Shown here: positions 27,420 through 35,118 of the stretch, in pieces | Numbering within the stretch: position 1 is the stretch's first letter | How the letters are laid out: every line of letters starts with the position of its first letter | NCBI GenBank assembly: GCA_011191975.1 | Contig: DUFA01000109.1 | Location: 28,045 to 69,026, forward strand | DNA from: Dehalococcoidia bacterium | GTDB taxonomy: Bacteria; Chloroflexota; Dehalococcoidia; Dehalococcoidales; UBA2162 | DNA: 40,982 nt | Reading direction: 5' to 3' | Notes under the pieces: model-generated | Database searches by the model: none | Seen by the model: only the letters and a program-made list of their open reading frames with translations | What the model was told of the DNA's origin: nothing | Position numbers and translations under genes: made by a program

Positions 27420-29540
27420 ATGAGTTCGGACGTAATAAATGAAAAAAAGGTTATTGCTGCCGGTCGCAGGGAAAAGAATACCGATAACAGCCTAGTACCT
27501 CCCTGCCAGGCTGCTTGTCCGTTGAAAATGGATATCCGTGAATACGTTGACCTTGTTGCTCAAGGCAAAGTGATGGAAGCCCTCCAGGTAATCAGAAACG
27601 GAAATCCGTTCCCATCGATCTGCGCTCATGTGTGTACTCATCCCTGCGAAGATAAATGTCGTCGCGCCCAGGTAGATAGTCCGATAGCAATCCGCTCTTT
27701 AAAGAGATTTGCCGTGGAATTCGGCGGTGACCGTATGGTACAGGCAGAGGCTGAAACAAAGCACCTAGAAAAGGTGGCGATAGTGGGATCTGGACCGGCA
27801 GGGCTTTCCTGTGCGTACTATCTCAGGACTTTAGGGTATTCGGTAACTGTCTTTGAAGCACATACAGAGGTTGGCGGAATGCTTAGAGTGGGAATACCTC
27901 AATACAGACTTCCGAGGGAGGTACTGGAAACGGAAGTATATCGACTTAACCAGATTGGAGTAGAAATCAGGACGAATACGCGAGTAGTATCACTCGATGT
28001 TCTGTTCGAACTTGGTTATAAGGCAATATTTATCACCATAGGTGCACATCAAAGTCTGAAAATGGGAATAGCCGGAGAGGATAGTCCTGGAGTGATAGAC
28101 GGAGCGACGTTTCTACGAGAAGTAAACTTAGGTCTTCACCCGGCACCGGGTGACAGTGTTGCGATAGTAGGTGGAGGTAATGTCGCAATTGACGCGGCAC
28201 GCACCGCGGCAAGACTCGGTGCAAAAAAAGTGACCATCCTCTACCGCAGGAGTAATAAAGAAATGCCTGCAGATCCACAGGAAGTGAAACAAGCACTGGA
28301 AGAAAAAATACGAATCCAATACCTGACGACACCAACCAAGATTACGAGGAATGAAGGAAAGCTTCACCTTACTTGCGTAAAAATGAAACTCGGTGAACCG
28401 GATACCAGTGGACGCCGACAACCTATTCCTGTTGAAGGAAGTGAAAAGGAAAAGGTATACGATTCTGTTATTATTGCCACCGGACAGGCACCGCAGACTC
28501 CGGGTGATTTCGGAGTAAGTATAGGAAGAGGGAGTACCATACAGGTTGACCCGGTTACCCTTACCACTAACCGACAAGGAGTATTTGCCGGCGGAGATGC
28601 GGTAACAGGTCCGGCGACAGTGACCGAAGCGCTGGCTGCAGGCAGGATGGCAGCTCATCGTATTGACGATTTCCTTCAGCACAGGTATCCGACAAATCCA
28701 AGAGATGAACGAGGTAAGGTAGACACTGAACTAAAACCCGAGACAATAAATGCAATAAGAACGATAGGCAGAAATGAGCCCCATGTATTGTCTCCTGAGC
28801 TTCGAACAAAAGATTTCCAACCGATAGAGTTAAGTTACAGCTGGGAGGAAGCGATAAACGAAGCCAGGAGATGCTTGCGATGTGGAATCGGTGCGGAAAT
28901 TCTTTTCCAGGATAAGTGCGCTACCTGTTTAACTTGTTTACGGGTCTGCCCATATCATGTCCCGTACCTGGACGAACGTGGAACCATTAACATTCCCGCC
29001 GACCAATGCCAGGCTTGTGGTATTTGTGTAGCAGAATGTCCGGCAAACGCCATAGTTCTAAGAAATACCAGAGAAATCAGGCTTATCGACGAGGAATTAG
29101 ACCATGTCTTCAGGTCTGCGGCAGAATCAAAACGTGAGTCGATAATGATAGGATTTTGCTGTCAGTACGGACTATTCGGTACTGGTACACTTGCTGGTCT
29201 ATGGAGGGGAACAAAATCAGGGGTCTGGATAGTGCCGGTATTATGTATCGCAAAAGTGGAACCTTCGCATTTGTTAAAGGCTTTTGAAGGCGGGGCGGAA
29301 GGTGTGTTCATTGCCGGATGCGGAGACCAGTGTGCAAGAGATAATACCGCGTCACAGGTTATAAAACGGGTTAATAAAGTCAAAGGTGTTCTTAAATCAA
29401 TAGGTGTCGAACCCGAACGTCTTAAGTTATTCATCCCCGGGACTGCCGATTTCGATCCGGTTACAGAGATTAACCAAGCGTTTGAAGAGATCTCAGGTTC
29501 TTACCTGGCATCCATAATAAAACAGGAGGTGAGAGATTGA
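27420..29540 (+). CDS. FAD-dependent GltD-like oxidoreductase fused to ferredoxin and MvhD/FlpD-like domains
   Basis: About 706 residues from the ATG at 27420, chosen because GGGAGAGGA precedes it; an in-frame ATG at 27396 lacks such a site. Order: a GltD-type N-terminal Fe-S region (CQAACP, then CAHVCTHPCEDKCRR), the FAD site VAIVGSGPAGLSCAYYL, the NAD(P)H site VAIVGGGNVAIDAARTA, the closing GVFAGGDAVTGPATV, and two [4Fe-4S] motifs (CATCLTCLRVCP and CQACGICVAECP). The C-terminal 140 residues are MvhD/FlpD-like (GFCCQYG, then IAGCGDQC). It likely moves electrons between NAD(P)H, ferredoxin and MetVF. An electron-bifurcating role is an inference. It overlaps metV by four bases. Confidence 0.88.
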   Translation: MSSDVINEKKVIAAGRREKNTDNSLVPPCQAACPLKMDIREYVDLVAQGKVMEALQVIRNGNPFPSICAHVCTHPCEDKCRRAQVDSPIAIRSLKRFAVEFGGDRMVQAEAETKHLEKVAIVGSGPAGLSCAYYLRTLGYSVTVFEAHTEVGGMLRVGIPQYRLPREVLETEVYRLNQIGVEIRTNTRVVSLDVLFELGYKAIFITIGAHQSLKMGIAGEDSPGVIDGATFLREVNLGLHPAPGDSVAIVGGGNVAIDAARTAARLGAKKVTILYRRSNKEMPADPQEVKQALEEKIRIQYLTTPTKITRNEGKLHLTCVKMKLGEPDTSGRRQPIPVEGSEKEKVYDSVIIATGQAPQTPGDFGVSIGRGSTIQVDPVTLTTNRQGVFAGGDAVTGPATVTEALAAGRMAAHRIDDFLQHRYPTNPRDERGKVDTELKPETINAIRTIGRNEPHVLSPELRTKDFQPIELSYSWEEAINEARRCLRCGIGAEILFQDKCATCLTCLRVCPYHVPYLDERGTINIPADQCQACGICVAECPANAIVLRNTREIRLIDEELDHVFRSAAESKRESIMIGFCCQYGLFGTGTLAGLWRGTKSGVWIVPVLCIAKVEPSHLLKAFEGGAEGVFIAGCGDQCARDNTASQVIKRVNKVKGVLKSIGVEPERLKLFIPGTADFDPVTEINQAFEEISGSYLASIIKQEVRD

Positions 29541-30220
29541 TAGTTGCAGAACAGAAGCCGCTGGATGAAATAGTCAGGATGATTTCACCATATGAGAACG
29601 TCATGATTATTGGCTGTGGAACATGCATGACAGTGTGCGATGCCGGTGGCGAAAACGAGGTGTCTTTTCTCCATGATGCGTTACGACTGGCACAGACACG
29701 AAGCGGTACTTCCAATCATAATTTTTATGAACTGACCCTGAAAAGACAGTGCGATCCGGAGTTCCTCGAGCTTCTTGAAGAGAGAGTGAATGGTATCGAT
29801 GCCATACTCTCTCTTGGTTGCGGAATAGGAGTTCAAGCAATAGCAGAGAAGCTCGCAGATATGGTGGTGCTGCCGGGTGTGAATACCTCATTTATGGGAA
29901 TGACCAAAGACACCGGTATCTGGGACGAGAGATGTGCTGCCTGCGGTGCCTGCCGCCTGGAAGATACTGCCGGAATTTGTCCAATTACACGATGTACAAA
30001 AGGAATACTGAATGGACCCTGTGCCGGAACAAAAAACGGGAAATGTGAAGCCAACATGGAGATGGATTGTGCCTGGATACAGATATATGAACGTCTGGAA
30101 CGTCTCCATCAGCTTGAAAAAATAAGACGCTATTACCCTCTCCGAAATTTCAGGGCAATACCGAGGCCAAGAAGAATCGTGAGTGTCGCCGGTGACGCAG
30201 GAGGTGATAATAATGGCTAA
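29537..30220 (+). CDS. metV: MetV-like Fe-S/zinc subunit of methylenetetrahydrofolate reductase
   Basis: 227 residues, starting with TTG at 29537 (AGGAGG about 8 bases upstream). An N-terminal IIGCGTCMTVCDAGGENEV is followed by CGIGVQ. The Cys-rich C-terminal part has CAACGACRLEDTAGICP, then TRCTKGILNGPCAGTKNGKC and MDCAWIQIYERL, the pattern of the MTHFR C-terminal (MetV) family. In acetogens MetV binds Fe-S clusters and joins MetF to its electron donor. Here it lies between the flavoprotein and metF, overlapping both by a few bases, so the three probably form one complex. Confidence 0.9.
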   Translation: MIVAEQKPLDEIVRMISPYENVMIIGCGTCMTVCDAGGENEVSFLHDALRLAQTRSGTSNHNFYELTLKRQCDPEFLELLEERVNGIDAILSLGCGIGVQAIAEKLADMVVLPGVNTSFMGMTKDTGIWDERCAACGACRLEDTAGICPITRCTKGILNGPCAGTKNGKCEANMEMDCAWIQIYERLERLHQLEKIRRYYPLRNFRAIPRPRRIVSVAGDAGGDNNG

Positions 30221-31115
30221 ATCATTATTCGAAGAAAAACTAAATTCCGACGAATTCGTTATCACCACTGAAATCGGTCCTCCAAAAGGGGTAGACCTTA
30301 CCGAAATGATCCACCATATAGATTTACTCAAAGACAAAGTCGACGCTATCAATGTAACCGATCACCAGAGTTCAGTGATGCGCTATCCCTCACTCGGTGG
30401 CTGTCTGCTGGTAAAAGAACACGGCGGCGAGCCTATTTTCCAAATGACATGCCGTGACAGGAACCGTCTAGCACTACAGGCAGATTTAATGTTCGCCTAT
30501 TCAAGAAATGTCGTAAACGTTCTGTGTCTTACCGGTGATTCCGTTGATGTTGGCGACCATAAGGAAGCCAAGCCGGTGTTCGACGCGGATTCAGTACAAC
30601 TCCTGGAAATAATAAAAACTCTTGAATCCGGATATGATACTGCTGGAAATGAGCTTAAAGGAGTACCGCAATTCTTCGCAGGAGCATCAGTCCACCCGGA
30701 GGCTGATTTTATTGAACCACAGCTGGTTAAGTTCGATAAGAAAGTATCATCGGGAGCCAGATTTTTCCAGACCCAGGGAATTTTCGACCTGGCGAGTTTC
30801 CGGAGATTTATGCAGTATGCGTCCCAGTTCGAGGTTAAAATACTGGCAGGAATAATTGTGCTGAGTTCTGCAGGAGCAGCAAGGTATATGAATAAGAACG
30901 TTCCCGGTATCTTAGTCACCCAGGAAATCATCGACGAACTGGCATCAGTTGAAAAAGGCAAGGGACTGGAAAAAGGAATGGAAATAGCTGCACGATTCAT
31001 CAGGACGATAAGGGAAGAGAAGTTATGTGATGGCGTACATATAATGGCAGTTGGAAATGAACAGATCGTTCCGGAAATTATAGCAGCATCCAGCACTGTA
31101 AGTATCCCTTCCTGA
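30213..31115 (+). CDS. metF: Methylenetetrahydrofolate reductase
   Basis: 300 residues from ATG 30213, which follows AGGAGGT; the upstream in-frame GTG at 30183 lies inside metV and has no site. The TIM-barrel pattern of the family is visible: FVITTEIGPPKG with the catalytic glutamate, INVTDHQSSVMRYPS, VVNVLCLTGDSVDVGDH for flavin binding, and FFAGASVHPEAD. It reduces methylene-THF to methyl-THF, the last step of the methyl branch of the Wood-Ljungdahl pathway and the source of methyl groups for methionine. With MetV and the flavoprotein, the reductant is probably not simple NADH. Confidence 0.92.
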   Translation: MAKSLFEEKLNSDEFVITTEIGPPKGVDLTEMIHHIDLLKDKVDAINVTDHQSSVMRYPSLGGCLLVKEHGGEPIFQMTCRDRNRLALQADLMFAYSRNVVNVLCLTGDSVDVGDHKEAKPVFDADSVQLLEIIKTLESGYDTAGNELKGVPQFFAGASVHPEADFIEPQLVKFDKKVSSGARFFQTQGIFDLASFRRFMQYASQFEVKILAGIIVLSSAGAARYMNKNVPGILVTQEIIDELASVEKGKGLEKGMEIAARFIRTIREEKLCDGVHIMAVGNEQIVPEIIAASSTVSIPS

Positions 31116-31179
31116 TCACCCAATCAGACCAGGATCAGGGTTGACATAATCTTGAGTAAGTGAAAGGAGGCAGAAGAAG

Positions 31180-32049
31180 ATGACTGAGAAAACAGTAAAA
31201 AGACGAAAAAAATCCGCTCGTACAGGAGTAACGGGGAAAAAACCAGTTACAAGAAAAAAGAAAGAAAAGATACTGATTATCGATGATGAACCAGCCTTTG
31301 TCGAATCCTGCCGCAGAACTATGGAGGCAAAAGCATATAGGGTTTTCACTACCTCAGATAGAGAACACGCGATGGAGATGATGGAGACTGAACCGGATGT
31401 AATCATTCTGGGAACCCTGGCACCTGCCGGTCAAACCTTTGCCATGTACAAGTGGCTGGAACAACACCCCAGGTACAAGGATATTCCTCTCCTGGTAATC
31501 GATGCAAGACAGGGCGAACAGAATATCAGGGGGCTGCGTACTTTTGAGAACATCCAGGTGGACGGTGACGAATACCTGTCCAAACCGATCGAACCGGTGT
31601 CGCTTGTACCCAGAATCCAAAGTCTGCTTGACGCTAAAACAAAGACTATTAAAATACTGGTCGTCGACGATCATACGATGATACGAACAGGAATATCAGC
31701 AGTGATAGCGCTTCAGAAAGACATGGAGGTAATCAGTGAAGCGGTAAACGGGCAGGACGCGGTAGATAAGGTAATGAGGTTCTCACCCCATGTTGCTCTG
31801 GTGGACATCTTTATGCCAGTGATGAGTGGCATCGAAGCTACCAAATTGATAAGTGAGAAGTATCCAGGAACGAAGGTCCTGATTCTTACTCAATACGACG
31901 AAGAGGAGAATATGATTGTTGCCAAACAGTCAGGAGCTTTCGGATTCATACCCAAGAAGGCTGCCAGTTCCGACCTTATCAGAGGTATCAGGTATGTCAG
32001 TCAGGGCAAGTATTTCCCGTCGGAATTTGCTGAACTGGTGGTAAATTAG
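31180..32049 (+). CDS. Double-receiver regulator without output domain
   Basis: 289 residues. A Lys/Arg-rich N-terminus (1-30) precedes two receiver domains. In the first (about 30-150) the acidic pair Asp35/Asp36 and the Lys (LSKPIEP) remain, but the phosphoacceptor is Gly78 (VIILGTLAP), so it cannot be phosphorylated in the normal way. The second (about 157-285) is intact, with Asp209 (VALVDIFMP) and Lys in FIPKKA, and resembles the NarL-type receiver upstream. There is no DNA-binding domain; the protein ends with the receiver. It may act by protein contact or as a phosphate sink. AAAGGAGG precedes the ATG, 64 bases after metF. Confidence 0.88.
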   Translation: MTEKTVKRRKKSARTGVTGKKPVTRKKKEKILIIDDEPAFVESCRRTMEAKAYRVFTTSDREHAMEMMETEPDVIILGTLAPAGQTFAMYKWLEQHPRYKDIPLLVIDARQGEQNIRGLRTFENIQVDGDEYLSKPIEPVSLVPRIQSLLDAKTKTIKILVVDDHTMIRTGISAVIALQKDMEVISEAVNGQDAVDKVMRFSPHVALVDIFMPVMSGIEATKLISEKYPGTKVLILTQYDEEENMIVAKQSGAFGFIPKKAASSDLIRGIRYVSQGKYFPSEFAELVVN

Positions 32050-32133
32050 TGTGAGGGAAAGTATATGTGAGAATATATGCGGTAATTATCGTTTATCCCT
32101 CTGAAGGTATTTAAGTATCTTGAGTATCTTGTG

Positions 32134-32174
32134 AAAAACTCCCGGTGACACAACATCGGGGGTTTTTCTTTTTA
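32134..32174 (+). terminator. Rho-independent terminator after the MetF cluster
   Basis: Arms AAAAACTCCCGGTG (32134-32147) and CATCGGGGGTTTTT (32154-32167) with two G-T pairs and a 6-base loop, followed by a T-rich tail. Strong. Confidence 0.88.
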
Positions 32175-32259
32175 ATATTATCCAGAAAACAACTTGATTT
32201 ACATGGCATTAACCTAGTAACTTTTCAGCCAGTTAAGGTATCAATTCAAACGTTCACTT

Positions 32260-32289
32260 TTGGAATTTCAGGTTTTACGAGTGTATAAT
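32260..32289 (+). promoter_or_regulatory. Candidate promoter of the second selenoprotein gene
   Basis: TTGGAA (32260-32265) and a perfect TATAAT (32284-32289), spacing 18 bp. Transcription would begin close to 32296, at the edge of the inverted repeat described next. Confidence 0.5.
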
Positions 32290-32293
32290 ATTT

Positions 32294-32337
32294 TTCAGGT
32301 TTGAACACTTAAAAACCAGAATATGTTCGAACCTGAA
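32294..32337 (+). repeat. Inverted repeat in the 5' leader of the second selenoprotein gene
   Basis: Arms TTCAGGTTTGAAC (32294-32306) and GTTCGAACCTGAA (32325-32337) pair over 13 positions, one as G-T, with an 18-base loop. It lies between the promoter and the ribosome binding site. It could be an operator or a leader hairpin. There is no T-run, so it is not a standard terminator. Confidence 0.6.
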
Positions 32338-32356
32338 AATATCAGGAGAGCTGTGT

Positions 32357-34036
32357 ATGAACGATTCTAAGATCACCGTGCTGGATCCCAGGGGGCAACC
32401 CACCGGAAAATTCGGCAGGCGTGGAGAGCCGGGATCGGAAATGATGTCCATATTTGATCCGAAGACTCAGCCCGTCATCGACATCAACGATCTTCCGAGA
32501 CAAATGGCCGAACGCCTGGATACTCTGGAAGGCAAGACGATTTATCTTGTTGACACCGGATTTGCCGGTTCAAATGATTTTTTACAGGAAGTCCAGGAGT
32601 GGTTCGCTAAAAATATACCTGTTGTGAAAACAGTACTTCACGTCAAAGCAGGTAATACCTTCGCGGATGATCCTGAAACATGGATGTTGTTGAAAAAGGA
32701 GGCCGATGGTGTTGTGTTCGGAGTCGGTGGCTGAGATGGTTGTTCGGCGAGTCTCGCCGAATTTGCCAGAACGATAGAAGGAGATTACAACCTTCCTACG
32801 GCACCTATCGTAACTTCACGTTTCGCCGATTATGTGCTGAGAGATGGCCGATCGCATGGTATGCCGTTGCGATGGTCATTTCCTCCGTATCCTGTTGCAT
32901 GGGTACCGAGAGAAACACTTCATGAATATGTTCACGGTAATGATCCGATTACAGGCGTTCCGCTGATGCAGGAGATAGTTAATGCTCTAACCAGACCTTT
33001 AAATAACGCTGAAAGGAATCCGGTCATACCCAGGAGAGAGAAAAGACCTCGCTTACTGGAACCGGATACCGAAGCTAACCTTCACAGGTATTTCCTTGAG
33101 AATGGCTGGACAGACGGTCTTCCGATAATCCTTCCTACTGAGGAAAGAGTTGCAGAAATGCTGACCGGCACAGACCATGATTCCCAGGAAGAAGTAGGAA
33201 TGATGACGGTAACGACTCATGAAGAGATGAACTCCTATACCGTGGAAAAGGTTGCGGTTTGTGCGGTAATGGCTGGAGCCAGGTCTGAGCACCTGCCGGT
33301 TATCCTGGCAATTGCGGAAACGAAACATCCCAATATGCCAAGTTCCACCGGCTCATATGGAAGTATTGTAATGGTAAACGGTCCAGTGAGGAATATAATC
33401 GGCATGAACTGCGGTGGAGCAGCTCTGGGTCCCTTTAACTACTCCAATGGCGTGATTGGCAGGGCATGGACGCTGATGACGATCATTTTCGGCGATGCCC
33501 GGGTTGGCGATACATTCATGGCGACAATAGGCAATGGTCTCAGCTTCACCAATCAGTGCTGTGGTGAAAATGAGGAACGAAGTCCTTACGAACCATTCCA
33601 TGTCAGGAGAGGCTTTAAAGCGGAAGAAAGCACGGTGAGTATCTTTCGGGGATGGAACGTTATGACGCTTGGAATGGGCAACGGTGAACAGATACTCCAA
33701 AGGATCAAGAACATGGGTGGAATGGGTACCTATACTTTCGTTCTTGATCCGCTGTGTGCCAATACGTTAAAGAATGACGGATATGAAACCTTGGAACAAC
33801 TCAGTGAATGGATAAGCAAAAAGGCGGATTCACCATGGCTGAAACCCGAAGGAATCAACTTTATCGTAGTAGGGGGAGAAACAAATCCGATCTGGCAAAG
33901 TACTGATTACCGGCATTATGCGATAACCGGGGTAGACAAATGGATTCCTGAAACCGGAATAAAACTCGACGAAAAACCTCTTCGTATGCCGCTCGGCTTG
34001 AAGTGCGCGGACGGCTCTTGTGGAATAGACCTGTAA
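32357..34036 (+). CDS. Second UGSC-family selenoprotein with internal TGA (selenocysteine at residue 126)
   Basis: One frame runs from ATG 32357 (AGGAGA upstream) to 34036 with a single TGA at 32732-32734. Read as Sec, it gives 559 residues. The N-terminal domain has AERLDTLEGKTIYLVD, as in the first selenoprotein, and the strand VVFGVGG leads into Sec-DGC. This is a Sec-x-x-Cys redox pair like the UGSC motif. The second domain starts near residue 235 with WTDGLPIILPTEERVAEML and has TVEKVAVCAVMAGARSEH, then CCGENEE and GRAWTLM, ending in CADGSCGIDL, another possible Cys pair. The region after the TGA carries conserved domain sequence at once, with no start signal. A strong hairpin lies nine bases downstream. 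The SDR gene follows after 23 bases. Enzyme function unknown. Confidence 0.87.
32732..32767 (+). promoter_or_regulatory. Candidate bacterial SECIS hairpin after the TGA
   Basis: TTCGGCGA (32743-32750) pairs perfectly with TCGCCGAA (32754-32761). If the last A-T pair opens, the apical loop is AGTCT, similar to the GGTCT loop of the E. coli fdhF SECIS. Outer GGT (32738-32740) can pair with GCC (32765-32767) across an internal loop. The apical loop lies about 17-20 bases from the TGA, the range known for bacterial SECIS elements. Drawn by hand. Confidence 0.7.
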
Positions 34037-34059
34037 ATTAGAGTGAAGGAGTTGACATA

Positions 34060-34998
34060 ATGGAAGATGTAAAAGGAAAAATTGCATTTATTACTGGTGG
34101 TGCCAGCGGTATAGGACTCGGTACTTCAAAAGTATTCGTTAAAAATGGTATGAAGGTATGTATCATCGATATGAGGCAGGATGCTCTTGATGAAGCGATG
34201 GCATATTTCAAAGAAAAAGGTACTGCTGATTCCGTATATCCGATAAACCTCAATATTACCGATCGTGAAGCCTATGTAGCAGCAGCCGATGAAGCGGAGA
34301 GAATATTCGGAAAGATACATGTACTTTTTAATAACGCTGGCGTTGGTTCAGGCGGTTCCGTAGTAACATCCACCTACAAAGACTGGGACTACAGCATTAA
34401 CGTGAATGTCGGCGGCGTCATTAATGGTATCGTCACAATTCTTCCCCGCATCTTGAAACATGGTGAAGGCGGACATGTCGTCTCTACTTCTTCTACAGTC
34501 GGTCTTTTTGCGATGATAGGGTGCGGTATTTACACAACCACCAAATTTGCAGTAACCGGACTGATGGAAAGCCTGGCTTCAGAACTCGAAGGAACAGGAG
34601 TCGGCGCTTCGGTACTCTATCCAGGCGGGACAACGACGAACCTTGGTTATTCCAGTATGGTTAACCGGCCAGACGAGCTAAAGAATGAAAATGAACCTGA
34701 GATGCCGCCACCGCCATCAGGCGGTGCCAGACCTCCTATGATGGATACCAGTACTTTCATGGATCCGGTAGAAGTTGGCGAAAGAGTGCTGCGTGGTATT
34801 AAACGGAATGATATATTTATCCATACCCATCCGGAATTCAGGGACGGTATCATCTGTCGCCAGGAAGCAGTATTGAGGGCTATTCCGGATGAGCCGCCCA
34901 GTGTAAAACGTGCAGCCGTACTGAGAGGATTCGGTACACTCGTTTATAATCCTATATATGAAAGGCAGACAACTCCGGGTCCGCCAGACTGGGATTAA
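34060..34998 (+). CDS. Short-chain dehydrogenase/reductase (SDR), extended C-terminus
   Basis: 312 residues. TGGASGIG at 12-19, Asp37 after the second strand (CIIDM) suggesting NAD(H), and NNAG at 91-94. The catalytic residues are Ser144 or Ser145 (VSTSST), Tyr158 and Lys162 (YTTTK). After the core there is a Pro-rich insert (MPPPPSGGARPP) and a tail of about 90 residues, DIFIHTHPEFRDGIICRQEA and on, seen in some SDRs of anaerobes. It follows the second selenoprotein gene by 23 bases and is probably in its operon, mirroring the SDR beside the first cluster. Substrate unknown. Confidence 0.9.
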   Translation: MEDVKGKIAFITGGASGIGLGTSKVFVKNGMKVCIIDMRQDALDEAMAYFKEKGTADSVYPINLNITDREAYVAAADEAERIFGKIHVLFNNAGVGSGGSVVTSTYKDWDYSINVNVGGVINGIVTILPRILKHGEGGHVVSTSSTVGLFAMIGCGIYTTTKFAVTGLMESLASELEGTGVGASVLYPGGTTTNLGYSSMVNRPDELKNENEPEMPPPPSGGARPPMMDTSTFMDPVEVGERVLRGIKRNDIFIHTHPEFRDGIICRQEAVLRAIPDEPPSVKRAAVLRGFGTLVYNPIYERQTTPGPPDWD

Positions 34999-35022
34999 TA
35001 AGAATTAGTATAGTTAAGAATA

Positions 35023-35046
35023 GCCCCGGTGATAAATCACCGGGGC
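35023..35046. terminator. Hairpin between convergent genes
   Basis: GCCCCGGTGA/TCACCGGGGC with a 4-base loop TAAA: a perfect, GC-rich 10-bp stem. T-runs are weak on both sides, so it may work in both directions but imperfectly. Confidence 0.65.
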
Positions 35047-35118
35047 CGTCATTATTGCAGAAGTTACGTTCTCAATGATCGATATTACTTTCGTTACCCA
35101 TATTGATTATCGGACATT

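Noticed and set aside
32834-34036. A separate gene starting at GTG 32834
   Set aside because: The same frame carries conserved domain sequence from 32735 on, directly after the TGA, and no ribosome binding site precedes the GTG.
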